Source: JBOGUF01 sp050696075 (lineage in GTDB: Bacteria > Chloroflexota > Chloroflexia > Thermomicrobiales > UBA6265). From it: a stretch of 64,000 bases of DNA. The stretch spans positions 47,071 through 111,070 of the forward strand of contig JBOGUF010000180.1 of assembly GCA_050696075.1 (NCBI GenBank), given 5' to 3'. Within the stretch, counting starts at the first letter, position 1. The number at the start of each line of letters is the position of its first letter. Positions 7,954 through 16,360 of this stretch are shown piece by piece. The notes beneath the pieces are model-generated. The model searched no databases. It worked only from the letters and a program-made list of their open reading frames with translations, and was not told the origin of the DNA. Position numbers and translations under genes: made by a program.

Positions 7954-9499
7954 CGCGATCGAGATGCGCGGAGTCACCAAGCGGTTCGCCGGGGTGGTCG
8001 CCAACGACGGCGTCGAGTTTTCGGCGCGGTTCGGGGAGGTGCACGCGCTCGTCGGGGAGAATGGGGCGGGGAAGTCGACCTTGATGAGCATCCTGGCCGG
8101 GATGTACCGGCCGGACGAGGGGGAAGTCCGCATCGGCGGGGAGACGGTCGACTTCCGGTCGCCGCGCCAAGCGATCGCCCGCGGCATCGGCATGGTCTAT
8201 CAGCACTTCATGCTGGTCGAGCCCTTCACCGTCGCCGAGAACTGCCTGCTCGGCAAAGATGGGCAGGGGTCGTGGCTCGACACGGCGGAGGTCGAGCGGC
8301 GGCTGGCGGCTTTGAGCAAACAATACGGCCTCGGCGTCGATCCGCGAGCGCGCATCTGGCAACTCTCGGTCGGGGAGCAGCAGCGGGTCGAGATTTTGCG
8401 ACTCCTCTTCCGCGGGGCAAAGATCCTCGTCCTCGACGAGCCGACCGCCGTGCTGACGCCGCGGGAGTCGGAGGCGTTGATCCAGACATTGCGCAATATG
8501 GCCCAGGACGGTTTCTGCGTCGTCTTCATCTCGCACAAGCTAGGCGAGGTAATGGCGGTCGCGGACCGGGTGACGGTGCTGCGCCGCGGGCAAGTCGTGG
8601 CAACGGTGAAGAAAGGCGAAACCGACCGGCACACGCTGGCGCGGATGATGGTCGGGCGGGACCTGGCGTCGTTCGTCGAGCATCCCGACGTCGAGCCAAA
8701 GGAAACAGTGGCGCCAGGCGATGTCGTGCTCAACATGCAAGGGCTCGGCGCGCTCGGCGACAAAGGGCTGCCGGCGCTGAACGAGATCGACTTGTACGTC
8801 CGGTCCGGTGAGATCCTGGGTGTAGCCGGGGTTGCTGGGAACGGGCAACGGGAGTTGGCCGAGGTCGTTACCGGACTGCGGCCGCGTACCGACGGGCAGG
8901 TGCAGATCGACGGACGGGAAACGACCCGCGCTTCGGCCGGCGAGATCGCGTCTTTCGGCGTTGCACATGTGCCCGAGGATCGGCTGGCGACAGGACTGGT
9001 CGGCAGCATGGAGTTGAGCGGCAACGCCATCTTGCGCGACTACAAGCGGCCGCCGATTGCGCGCGGTTCCTTTCTCGTCGGCCGCGCCATTGGGACGTTT
9101 ACGGACAAACTCGTCAGCGCCTACGACGTCAAGGCGGCCGGGCGGTCGGCCAAGGTCTGGACCCTCTCCGGCGGCAACCAGCAAAAGCTGCTCATTGGGC
9201 GCGAGCTGGCCGGCGACCCGAAGGTGATCGTCGCCGTCCACCCGACGCGCGGCGTCGACGTCGGTGCGACCGAGACGATCCACACCCTACTACGCGCACA
9301 GCGGCGACGGGGCGCGGCAATCCTGCTCATCTCCGAGGACCTGGATGAACTGCTTGCCCTCGCCGACCGGATCGCCGTCCTCTACGACGGGCGGATCACC
9401 GGCGAACTTCCGGCGGCGAGCGCCGACCCGGAGCGGATCGGCCTGCTGATGGCCGGGCTGGTGGGCGACGACGACGTGGCGGCGACATCGCATGGCTAG
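7934..9499 (+). CDS. BMP-type nucleoside ABC transporter ATP-binding protein
   Basis: A 521-residue double ABC ATPase. The first domain has Walker A GENGAGKSTL (about 39), signature LSVGEQQRVEIL and Walker B ILVLDEPTAVL. The second domain has the degenerate GVAGNGQRELAE in the P-loop position, LSGGNQQKLLIGREL and VIVAVHPTRGVDVGA, as usual for ribose/nucleoside-type ATPases. In Walker B of domain two the common Asp-Glu is Val-His, which also fits a non-hydrolytic site. It drives import with the two permeases downstream. The start codon is embedded in a heptamer array and the TAG stop is formed by the left end of a MITE-like element. Confidence 0.92.
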   Translation: MTHDPSPAIEMRGVTKRFAGVVANDGVEFSARFGEVHALVGENGAGKSTLMSILAGMYRPDEGEVRIGGETVDFRSPRQAIARGIGMVYQHFMLVEPFTVAENCLLGKDGQGSWLDTAEVERRLAALSKQYGLGVDPRARIWQLSVGEQQRVEILRLLFRGAKILVLDEPTAVLTPRESEALIQTLRNMAQDGFCVVFISHKLGEVMAVADRVTVLRRGQVVATVKKGETDRHTLARMMVGRDLASFVEHPDVEPKETVAPGDVVLNMQGLGALGDKGLPALNEIDLYVRSGEILGVAGVAGNGQRELAEVVTGLRPRTDGQVQIDGRETTRASAGEIASFGVAHVPEDRLATGLVGSMELSGNAILRDYKRPPIARGSFLVGRAIGTFTDKLVSAYDVKAAGRSAKVWTLSGGNQQKLLIGRELAGDPKVIVAVHPTRGVDVGATETIHTLLRAQRRRGAAILLISEDLDELLALADRIAVLYDGRITGELPAASADPERIGLLMAGLVGDDDVAATSHG

Positions 9500-9634
9500 G
9501 CGGCGTTTGCAAAGCTCCGTCATGCTGAGGCGAAGCCGAAGCATCCCCCGGCGAAGCCGGTCCGTCGTGCCGCCGCCGCGCTTCGCGCGGGGATGCTTCG
9601 ATGCCTCAGCATGACGGTGTGCAGACACGCCCTA
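9497..9634. mobile_element. MITE-like palindromic element, copy 1
   Basis: A 138-bp palindrome begins TAGG and ends CCTA. A perfect 15-bp inverted repeat (CCGTCATGCTGAGGC, 9517-9531 against 9603-9617) surrounds a GC-rich core. A second copy at 31452-31587 is 136 bp, in inverted orientation judged by its core. TA at both ends suggests insertion at TA, as for Tc1/mariner/IS630-derived MITEs. Its first three bases are the stop codon of the upstream ATPase gene. Confidence 0.75.
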
Positions 9635-9648
9635 GTCTGCCGGGCGGG

Positions 9649-10725
9649 ATGCGCTTCGAGCGGACGGCCGCGCCATCGCCGTGGGTCAGCGTGTTCATAC
9701 CCACCGGCTCGATCCTGCTGGCGCTGTTTGTAGGCGGGATCGTGCTGCTGGCGACCGGCGAGAACCCGTTCGAAGTCTACCGAGCGATGGTGCGCGGCGC
9801 GTTCGGCGACCGGAACGGCGTCGCCGAGACGCTGGTCAAGGCGACGCCATTGCTGCTGACCGGCCTCGGCGTGGCCGTCGCCTTCCGCATGCAGCTCTGG
9901 AACATCGGCGCGGAGGGGCAACTCTACTTCGGCGCGATTCTGACGACCTACACCGCGATCTTCTTCATGCCGGACGCCCCAGCCTGGCTGATGATCCCGA
10001 CGATGGTCGTCGCCGGCCTACTCGGTGGCGCGCTGTGGGGACTCATTCCGGGGTTGCTGCGCGGCTACCTGGGCGCAAGCGAGACGATCACCAGTCTCCT
10101 CCTCAACTACGTGGCGATCCTCTTCTCCGACTATCTGGTCCACGGGCCGTGGAAGAACCCGGACGGCTTCGGCTTTCCCGGCACCAAGACCTATCCGGAC
10201 GCCGCCTGGCTGCCAACCTTGGGGAGCACCCGTGTCCATTTCGGCCTTGCTCTCGGGTTGGTCGCGGCGGCGATCCTCTGGGTGATGCTGCGCCGCACCC
10301 GCTGGGGCTACGAGATCGGCGTGATGGGGCGAAACCCACGCGCCGCGCGCTACGCGGGCATGAACACGAAGCGGGCAATCGTGCTGGTGATGGCGCTGAG
10401 CGGGGCGCTGGCCGGGTTGGCGGGGATGAGCGAGGCGGCCGGCGTCGGGCATCAATTACAGCGTGGCTTCTCGCCCGGCTACGGCTACACCGCGATCATC
10501 GTCGCCTGGCTGGGACGGCTCAACCCGTTCGGGATCGCGCTGGTGGCGTTTCTGCTGGCGGCGCTCCTGGTCGGCGGCGACCAGTTGCAAACCAGCCTCG
10601 GCCTGCCGGCCGCCATTGCCCCGATGCTGCAAGGGACGATCCTCTTCTTTTTGCTGGGCGGGGAAATCCTGACCCGGTACCGGATCGTGCGGGTGCGGCG
10701 CGAGCCGGCGGCGGGGGCGGATTAG
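9649..10725 (+). CDS. BMP-type nucleoside ABC transporter permease 1
   Basis: This 358-residue permease belongs to the BPD_transp_2 (ribose/nucleoside) class, with 8 or more hydrophobic segments beginning FIPTGSILLALFVGGIVLL. It includes the family hallmark MQLWNIGAEGQLYFGAI and SETITSLLLNYVA. I chose ATG 9649, which has GGGCGGG directly upstream. The frame also opens at ATG 9601, but that codon lies inside the MITE-like palindrome and would add 16 residues encoded by the repeat. It directly abuts the second permease (TAG then ATG). It forms the membrane channel with that protein. Confidence 0.88.
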   Translation: MRFERTAAPSPWVSVFIPTGSILLALFVGGIVLLATGENPFEVYRAMVRGAFGDRNGVAETLVKATPLLLTGLGVAVAFRMQLWNIGAEGQLYFGAILTTYTAIFFMPDAPAWLMIPTMVVAGLLGGALWGLIPGLLRGYLGASETITSLLLNYVAILFSDYLVHGPWKNPDGFGFPGTKTYPDAAWLPTLGSTRVHFGLALGLVAAAILWVMLRRTRWGYEIGVMGRNPRAARYAGMNTKRAIVLVMALSGALAGLAGMSEAAGVGHQLQRGFSPGYGYTAIIVAWLGRLNPFGIALVAFLLAALLVGGDQLQTSLGLPAAIAPMLQGTILFFLLGGEILTRYRIVRVRREPAAGAD

Positions 10726-11673
10726 ATGGACGACATCACCTCCATCGCATTCGTCACCTCGGTGCTGGCGGCGGCGATTCCCGCCGGGACGGCGATTCTC
10801 TATGCCTGCCTGGGAGAACTGCTCTGCGAGCGGGCCGGCGTGCTCAACCTCGGGGTCGAGGGGATGATGCTGATGGGCGCGCTGGGCGGGTTCGCCTTCT
10901 GCAACTGGACCGGCAGCGCCTGGGTTGGAGCAGCCGGAGCGCTGCTGGTGGGCGGGGCGATGGCGTCGATCCACGCCTTCCTGACGATCACCTTACGGGC
11001 AAATCAGGTTGTCAGTGGCCTCGCGTTGACCCTCTTCGGCGCCGGCCTCTCCGCCTACCTCGGCGCGGGGTTGGTCGGCCAGCGCCCGCCGGAGAGCTTC
11101 GGCGACATCGACGTCCCGCTCTTGGCCGGCATTCCCCGCCTGGGCGAGATCCTCTTCCAGCAAGACGCCCTCGTCTACCTCTCGTTCGCCTTCGTGCCGC
11201 TCCTCTGGTTCTTCGTCTACCGCACCCGACAAGGGCTGCACCTACGGGCCATCGGCGAGCGACCGGAGGCGGCCGACGCGATGGGCGTCGACGTCGCGCT
11301 TTTGCGGTATCTCTACGTCATTGCCGGTGGGGCATTGGGTGGACTCGGCGGCGCGGCGATTTCGCTCGGCACAAACCCCGGCTGGACGGAGAACATGACC
11401 GCCGGCCGCGGCTGGATCGCGGTGGCACTGGTGATCTTCGCCGGTTGGAATCCGGCGCGGGCCGCCGTCGGCGCTTACCTCTTTGGCGGCGTCGAGGCTG
11501 GCCAATTCCGCCTCCAAAGCGCTGGCGTCGACGTCTCCTCCTTCTTCCTCAACATGCTTCCCTACCTCTTCACGATCGCCGTACTCGTCATCGCCACGCG
11601 CGAATCGGCCCGCCGCCGCATCGGCGCCCCCGCCGCACTGGGCCGACCATATGTGCGCGAGGAAAAAGGATGA
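10726..11673 (+). CDS. BMP-type nucleoside ABC transporter permease 2
   Basis: A 315-residue permease of the same class as its neighbour. It carries LLCERAGVLNLGVEGMMLMGAL, here recognised by the NLGVEGMM core near residue 40, the counterpart of NIGAEGQ in permease 1. About eight membrane segments are visible. The C-terminus (ATRESARRRIGAP) is basic and cytoplasmic. The start codon follows the previous stop with no gap, so the two subunits are made together. It closes the four-gene importer operon. Confidence 0.9.
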   Translation: MDDITSIAFVTSVLAAAIPAGTAILYACLGELLCERAGVLNLGVEGMMLMGALGGFAFCNWTGSAWVGAAGALLVGGAMASIHAFLTITLRANQVVSGLALTLFGAGLSAYLGAGLVGQRPPESFGDIDVPLLAGIPRLGEILFQQDALVYLSFAFVPLLWFFVYRTRQGLHLRAIGERPEAADAMGVDVALLRYLYVIAGGALGGLGGAAISLGTNPGWTENMTAGRGWIAVALVIFAGWNPARAAVGAYLFGGVEAGQFRLQSAGVDVSSFFLNMLPYLFTIAVLVIATRESARRRIGAPAALGRPYVREEKG

Positions 11674-11823
11674 TCACGGCGTCGACGGCCAAAAGCCGAT
11701 ACAGATCATCGAGATGATCACCACGATCCCACCGACGATGAGCAGGATCTTCAGTCCGCGACGAAAATCGAACTCCGGTTCGCGAGCCGGTGGTTGTTCG
11801 TGAACTGGTTGATCTTCAGACAT
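11674..11823 (-). CDS. Small single-pass membrane protein
   Basis: A 49-residue protein with a charged N-terminus (EPEFDFRRG) and one hydrophobic helix (LLIVGGIVVIISMICIGFW). CTGGAG lies 6 bases upstream of the ATG at 11823, supporting translation. It lies convergent to the permease operon, its stop immediately adjoining that of permease 2. No family is recognised. It may be a membrane anchor or a small membrane regulator, but nothing shows which. Confidence 0.55.
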   Translation of the reverse strand: MSEDQPVHEQPPAREPEFDFRRGLKILLIVGGIVVIISMICIGFWPSTP

Positions 11824-11911
11824 CGATGCTCCAGAGTAGCGGCGGGATAGGCGAGGTCGTATCTTACGACGAACAGGGAACTGGAACGAACGACTCGGCC
11901 AGGAGCCAGTC

Positions 11912-12460
11912 ATGCCGGTGAGCGAGCGGACATACGAGAGTTTGGCACTCGAAGACGCGGAGGGGCAGTGGGAACTCCACAAAGGGCGATTGCGGGAGAA
12001 ACCAGCGGTGGGAGCTGAACATACCGACATCTCGTTTCACCTTGCGATGCTACTGCAACTTCAACTCGATCGCCGCCAATACAAGCTCAAGGTCAACGGC
12101 ACACGCGTTCGTCGATCCAGAGGCAGCGTATACATACCTGACGTCGTTATCGTTCCGACCGAGCACGAGCGCCGACTCCGCGGACAACCGGGCACGCTCG
12201 AGATCTATGACGACCCCCTGCCGCTGGTCGTTGAGATTTGGTCACAATCGACCGGAGACTACGACGTCAACGAAAAGCTTCCCGAATACCAGCAACGGGG
12301 CGACGCTGAGATCTGGCGGGTTCACCCGTTCGAACGGGCGGTAACCGTTTGGTGGCGGCAGCCGGATGGCACGTATCAGGCATCGTTCTACCAGGGCGGA
12401 ATCATCGATCTCCGCTCGCTGCCCGGTGTCTCGATCAATCTCGACGTCCTCTTCGAGTAA
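11912..12460 (+). CDS. Uma2 family (DUF820) endonuclease-like protein
   Basis: This 182-residue protein is a Uma2 family member with a PD-(D/E)xK-type core. The Asp in YIPDVVIV, the Glu in PLPLVVEIWSQST and the Lys in NEKLPEYQQ form the expected triad. The ending VHPFERAVTVWW through SLPGVSINLDVLF is also typical. These proteins are abundant in Chloroflexota and Cyanobacteria. Many are solitary, and their biological role is uncertain. It converges on the amidohydrolase gene with only three bases between stops. Confidence 0.9.
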   Translation: MPVSERTYESLALEDAEGQWELHKGRLREKPAVGAEHTDISFHLAMLLQLQLDRRQYKLKVNGTRVRRSRGSVYIPDVVIVPTEHERRLRGQPGTLEIYDDPLPLVVEIWSQSTGDYDVNEKLPEYQQRGDAEIWRVHPFERAVTVWWRQPDGTYQASFYQGGIIDLRSLPGVSINLDVLFE

Positions 12461-12463
12461 CCC

Positions 12464-13840
12464 CTACCGCAACTCGTCCCTCACCAGCGCCCGCGCGATG
12501 GCGTTGTGACGCTCGATCAGCGGTTCAATGTCCAGATCCCCGAACTCGCCGTGCTCGATCCGAATCTCGCCGTTGATTACGCTCAAATCGACGGTCGGGG
12601 GGCGGCAGAAGACGAGGGCGGCCAGCGGGTCGTGGACGGCGCCGCCGGCCATCTCCAACGTGTCGAGGCGGAAGCCGATCAGGTCGGCGGCCAGGCCGGG
12701 GGCGAGGGCACCGATGTCGTCGCGGCCGAGCACCTCCGCGCCGCCACGGGTCGCCAGGCGCAATGCCTCCTCTGCCGTCATCGCGGCTGGACCATTGGCG
12801 ACCCGTTGCAAGAGCATCGCTTGACGAGCTTCACCGAGGAGGTGGCTGCCGTCGTTCGAGGCCGAGCCGTCCACGCCGAGACCGACGCGCAGGCCGGCGT
12901 CGAGCCAGGCGCGGACCGGCGGGATGCCCGATGCCAGGCGCATGTTCGAGGTCGGGCAGTGCGCCACGCCGGTCCGGCTCGCCCCCAAGCGGGCAATCTC
13001 TGGAGGGTGGGCATGGACCAAGTGGGCGTGCCAGACATCCGGTCCAGTCCAGCCAAGGTCTTCGGCCAGTTCGACCGGCGTCTTGCCGAACACCTCCTGG
13101 CAATAACCCTCCTCGTCGCGGGTCTCCGCCAGATGGGTATGAAGTTGCACGCCGGACGACCGGGCAAGCTCCGCGCTCTCACGCATTAGGTCGGGCGAGA
13201 CGGAAAAGGGCGAGCAGGGGGCGAGGACGATCCGCAGCATCGCGAAGCGCGCCGGGTCATGGTAGGTCTCGATCAACCGGCGGGAATCGCCCAGGATCGC
13301 GGCTTCGTCCTCGACGACGCGGTCGGGGGGCAGACCGCCCTTCGACTCGCCGACCGACATCGAACCGCGGGAGGCGTGGAAGCGGATGCCGGTCTTCCGC
13401 GCCGCCTCGATCTGGTCGTCGAGGCGCGCGCCGTTCGGCCACAGGTAGCAATGGTCGCTGGCGGTCGTGCAGCCGGAGCGCATCAGTTCGGCGATGGCAA
13501 TCTTCGTGCTGACCGCAATTGCCTCCGGCGTCATCCCCGCCCAGATCGGATAATGGGTGACGAGCCAGTCGAAGAGTTTGGCGTTCTGCGCGGCCGGGAC
13601 GGCGCGGGTAAGGGACTGGAAGAAGTGATGGTGGGTGTTGATCAGGCCGGGGAGGATCACCATGCCGCGGGCGTCGATCACCCGATCCGCTCTGTCAGGT
13701 AGCTCAGCGGTCGGGCCGATTTGGCGGATCACGTTTCCCTCGACGTAGACCGCGCCGTCCGGGATCCGCGTCCCGGCGTCGTCCATCGTCGCCAGCAGGT
13801 CGGCGTTGCGGATGAGAAGCGTTGCCACGCGTCGCTCCAT
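12464..13840 (-). CDS. 8-oxoguanine deaminase-like amidohydrolase
   Basis: This protein of about 458 residues belongs to the amidohydrolase superfamily, close to the 8-oxoguanine deaminase/atrazine chlorohydrolase group. Metal ligands are in INTHHHFF (about residue 72), LHTHLAET (about 240) and GVAHCPTSN, with the Asp in GVDGSASND. The segment GSMSVGESKGGLPPDRV is characteristic of 8-oxoguanine deaminases, which convert 8-oxoguanine to urate. Urate or xanthine chemistry fits the neighbouring molybdenum hydroxylase and nucleoside importer. I chose ATG 13840; an in-frame TTG three codons earlier is possible. It is divergent from the PRTase-like gene, 84 bases apart. Confidence 0.85.
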   Translation of the reverse strand: MERRVATLLIRNADLLATMDDAGTRIPDGAVYVEGNVIRQIGPTAELPDRADRVIDARGMVILPGLINTHHHFFQSLTRAVPAAQNAKLFDWLVTHYPIWAGMTPEAIAVSTKIAIAELMRSGCTTASDHCYLWPNGARLDDQIEAARKTGIRFHASRGSMSVGESKGGLPPDRVVEDEAAILGDSRRLIETYHDPARFAMLRIVLAPCSPFSVSPDLMRESAELARSSGVQLHTHLAETRDEEGYCQEVFGKTPVELAEDLGWTGPDVWHAHLVHAHPPEIARLGASRTGVAHCPTSNMRLASGIPPVRAWLDAGLRVGLGVDGSASNDGSHLLGEARQAMLLQRVANGPAAMTAEEALRLATRGGAEVLGRDDIGALAPGLAADLIGFRLDTLEMAGGAVHDPLAALVFCRPPTVDLSVINGEIRIEHGEFGDLDIEPLIERHNAIARALVRDELR

Positions 13841-13924
13841 CGGCGGCAAGCGAATGACCGTGGCCGTTTATCATACGCGGCATTCGCGCGCCAGGGTGGT
13901 GCGAGGGAAGGGGGATCGAGGGGC

Positions 13925-14863
13925 ATGCGGGACGAGCGAGCGGAAACGACGCGGCCGAATGGGCAGATGACGGCGACGCTGCCCCGCTACGAACGCCCAC
14001 GGGAAGAACTGGCCCAAACCCTCGAGTTGAACCTCTTCGATGCCATCCCCTACGCCGAGTCGGACGCGGCAATCGATGCCTCGTCACTTTCGCCCGGCTC
14101 GCGGGCGCTCCTACGCGGCCTGCTGCGGCTCGGCTGCACCAAGGTCTTCCCCGGCGGTGGAGTGGGGATCGAGTACGGCAGCCTGCTGAAAACGGCGACG
14201 CGGCCGGAGTACGCCGCGGTCCACGTCGCCGAGGCGGCCGCGCACCTCAGGGAGTGCCGAGTCGATCTCCTGTTGGTGCCGGGGATGTCGGGCTATCCGG
14301 TCGGGGCGATGTACTCGATCGTCTCCGGCATCCCGGCGATCCTGCTCAAGAAGACGCGGTTCCACGAACAGACAGTGCCCTATCCACCCGGCGCCTTCGT
14401 CATCCCCTCCTACACCGGCGAGGGGGACGTGGTGATGAGCGCCGACCTTGAGGCGGTGCAAGACGTCGTCGACGGCATCGTGGCGCCCCAACTCGCCGCG
14501 CAAGCGGAGGTCGAGCGTCCGATCCTGACGATCCGCGCCGCCGGCGCCGACGACATCATCGATAAGGCGACGATGAGCCAGGCGGTCGGCGAGAGCGCCG
14601 TCGTGGTCGGCCGCGCGGCGGTAGAAGATTGCCTGCGTCGTCACCGCCAAGCAACCGGCGACACCCGCGAGATCGCGATCCGGGTCGAGCTCGTCGCCTG
14701 GGTTACGCCTCTCATCAAGGGGTACAACCGGCCGCAGGACCACCTCGGCCGCCTCTTCGGCATCCGCCCCTTCGCCGGCATCAACGTCACCAGCCTCCAC
14801 CTCCACCCACGCGCCATCGGCGTCGACGGCGTCGGCATCGTGGCGTTTGCGGCGGACACATAG
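13925..14863 (+). CDS. Phosphoribosyltransferase-like protein
   Basis: A 312-residue soluble protein. Its centre (LLLVPGMSGYPVGAMYSIVSG, then PAILLKK and PGAFVIPSYTGEGDVVMS) resembles the type I phosphoribosyltransferase core. The canonical acidic PRPP loop (VDDVxxTG type) is not visible; the equivalent stretch reads DVVMSADLEAVQDVV. The C-terminal 100 residues (from GRAAVEDCL) are unrecognised. I used the ATG at 13925, preceded by GAGGGG; an ATG at 13967 is possible. It sits divergent from the 8-oxoguanine-deaminase-like gene, which supports a role in purine metabolism, but activity cannot be assumed without the PRPP motif. Confidence 0.55.
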   Translation: MRDERAETTRPNGQMTATLPRYERPREELAQTLELNLFDAIPYAESDAAIDASSLSPGSRALLRGLLRLGCTKVFPGGGVGIEYGSLLKTATRPEYAAVHVAEAAAHLRECRVDLLLVPGMSGYPVGAMYSIVSGIPAILLKKTRFHEQTVPYPPGAFVIPSYTGEGDVVMSADLEAVQDVVDGIVAPQLAAQAEVERPILTIRAAGADDIIDKATMSQAVGESAVVVGRAAVEDCLRRHRQATGDTREIAIRVELVAWVTPLIKGYNRPQDHLGRLFGIRPFAGINVTSLHLHPRAIGVDGVGIVAFAADT

Positions 14864-14917
14864 CGGTCGCGCTCGCGGCGATGGCGGCCACCATCGCCGA
14901 TCTGCCGCACTAAACGG

Positions 14918-14965
14918 ACCACGGCCGGTCAGGAAGTGATCTGCGACTGGTACAACCGCACCTAG
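14918..14965 (+). pseudogene. C-terminal remnant of secreted Cys-rich family gene
   Basis: Fifteen codons plus TAG read TTAGQEVICDWYNRT. This matches the C-terminal end TTAGQPVICDWYNLT of the intact paralog ending at 16798. The same hairpin type follows about 36 bases downstream. Upstream sequence no longer matches the family, so this is what remains of a third tandem copy. Confidence 0.8.
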
Positions 14966-15000
14966 CGGTCGGCGTTCGCGCCGGCAAACGGGAAGGGGCA

Positions 15001-15026
15001 GAGGCTCGGCCGTGCGGCCGGGCCTC
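15001..15026 (+). terminator. Terminator-like hairpin after the remnant
   Basis: An inverted repeat GAGGCTCGGCC/GGCCGGGCCTC with one mismatch and a 4-base loop. It is followed by GACGCG, as after the other two copies of the family. There is no T-run, as common in this GC-rich genome. Confidence 0.55.
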
Positions 15027-15127
15027 GACGCGTGCGCCGGATCCGGCGGATCTATTCCACCGCGAAACGCGTCAGACCGACGAGATGTTAACGATGGTGC
15101 TGCCGTCGTCCACTGGAGACCATCCGA

Positions 15128-15183
15128 CGGCAACCGGGCGCGGTCCTGCGATGCTGATGGTCGTGTCGGCAGAAGCGTCCGGG
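15128..15183 (+). promoter_or_regulatory. Conserved 56-bp upstream block, copy A
   Basis: This block starts CGGCAACC and ends GAAGCGTCCGGG. It matches 16237-16292 with about nine mismatches and no gaps. Each lies 63-68 bases before its start codon (15247 and 16361), suggesting a shared promoter or 5' leader. Confidence 0.55.
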
Positions 15184-15246
15184 CTTATTGGTTGTTGGGC
15201 AGAGGATGGGAAGTGAGACCGACCCCTCGCCGAGAGGAGTAATGGT

Positions 15247-16101
15247 ATGCGACGGGCTCTTCGTTCGGTTCGACTGCTATTTGGCTTGGCGATGGTCCTC
15301 GGGATGCTGATCAGCGTGGCAGCAACCCCGGCGTCGGCGCACCACGGCGCGCGGATCACGATCCACCACGCTGCCTGCGAGCCTCAAGTTCAGGATATCT
15401 TCGGTGAGTGTCACGACGACCGGATCGCGGGCACACCGTTCAAGGTTGCCGGCGTCTGGCGGGAGGCCGACGGCAATGGGGTCGTCTCGTGGACGCCCGG
15501 GGCCGGCACCCGGACGATCGTGCAGGATGCGGCGGCCTTCGACGCGGGCGTCGGCGCGTACGTCTTCTGCTCGAATCAGGTGACGGGCGCGGTCCTCTTC
15601 GACGGGCCGATCGACCAGAACCGGGTGACGATCACCACGACCGCCGGGCAGGCGGTCGTCTGCGACTGGTACACCATCCTGCCAGGGGAGACGTCCGACA
15701 CCACGCTGACCGTCTACACAGCGGCCTGCCCGGCGGGCTACGAGGGCGACGACTACTACGCGGATTGCTCCGACAACCCGTGGTCCGGGGTCGAGTTCGG
15801 CGTCTACAACCCCAAGTCAACTTTCGAGGCCAGTGGCACGTCGGATGGCAGCGGCGTCGTCACCTTCCAACTGCCGGGTGAGCTTGCCGGCGACATCGTC
15901 AACCTCACCGAGGTCCCGCCGGTGGAGGTGCTCGACGGCGAGCCGCCCTTTGCCGCCTTCTGCACGAGGAACGGCGGGCAGCCGGTGGACTTCCATATCG
16001 GGCTGATTCAGCTCGATCCGGGCGGCGACGCCTTCGACGTCGAGATCGGCGGAATTGTCCTCGGCGACCAGCTCCACTGCGACTGGTTCAACCTGACGTA
16101 G
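15247..16101 (+). CDS. Secreted protein with two Cys-rich repeat domains
   Basis: A 284-residue exported protein. The signal peptide (RSVRLLFGLAMVLGMLISV, cleavage near ASA-HH at residue 31) is followed by two related domains, about 36-148 and 153-284. Each has the pattern C-x(10,11)-C near its start (C44/C55 in the first), a YVFCS or AAFCT cysteine, and a final CDWY or CDWF. This suggests two disulphides per domain and a beta-rich, prealbumin/SpaA-like fold (inference). The second domain opens CPAGYEGDDYYADCS. The paralog at 16361 has a single domain. No enzyme motif is seen; an extracellular matrix, adhesin or sensor role is possible. Confidence 0.75.
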   Translation: MRRALRSVRLLFGLAMVLGMLISVAATPASAHHGARITIHHAACEPQVQDIFGECHDDRIAGTPFKVAGVWREADGNGVVSWTPGAGTRTIVQDAAAFDAGVGAYVFCSNQVTGAVLFDGPIDQNRVTITTTAGQAVVCDWYTILPGETSDTTLTVYTAACPAGYEGDDYYADCSDNPWSGVEFGVYNPKSTFEASGTSDGSGVVTFQLPGELAGDIVNLTEVPPVEVLDGEPPFAAFCTRNGGQPVDFHIGLIQLDPGGDAFDVEIGGIVLGDQLHCDWFNLT

Positions 16102-16131
16102 CGCTCGCGCGTCGCGCAAAGCGGCAGGACG

Positions 16132-16160
16132 TTGAGGCCCGGCCCGATGCCGGGCCTCAA
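16132..16160 (+). terminator. Terminator-like perfect hairpin
   Basis: A perfect 12-bp stem TTGAGGCCCGGC/GCCGGGCCTCAA with a 5-base loop lies 30 bases after the two-domain gene. Near-identical stems follow the other family members. Confidence 0.7.
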
Positions 16161-16236
16161 CGCGTTTGAGTCGAGAAACGTCCGCGCACGGACATGCGTT
16201 TATCCATTGACACCAAGCGTGGGTGGCCTCCACCCT

Positions 16237-16292
16237 CGGCAACCCGGCGCGATCCCGTGATGACGGGGGTCGTGTCGGCGGAAGCGTCCGGG
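16237..16292 (+). promoter_or_regulatory. Conserved 56-bp upstream block, copy B
   Basis: Second copy of the block at 15128-15183, ending GGTCGTGTCGGCGGAAGCG then TCCGGG. Its conservation, while the flanks diverge, argues for function rather than simple recent duplication. No standard -35/-10 pair is evident within it. Confidence 0.55.
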
Positions 16293-16360
16293 TACGTCGG
16301 TGGCGTGTTCCGTCCTAGCCGTTCGTGTCGTCGTAACGGTGCTCAGAGAGGAGTAGTCAG

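Larger units (their letters stand above)
14864..15246. other. Intergenic region with remnant, terminator and upstream block
   Basis: No intact gene is seen. The region contains a C-terminal stub of the secreted Cys-rich family (14918-14965), a terminator-like hairpin (15001-15026) and a 56-bp block (15128-15183) repeated before the next paralog. A ribosome site GAGAGGAG precedes the ATG at 15247. Confidence 0.6.

Noticed and set aside
14629..14913. Pro/His/Arg-rich frame at the end of the PRTase-like gene
   Set aside because: It is an out-of-frame reading of the PRTase-like coding sequence with biased composition.
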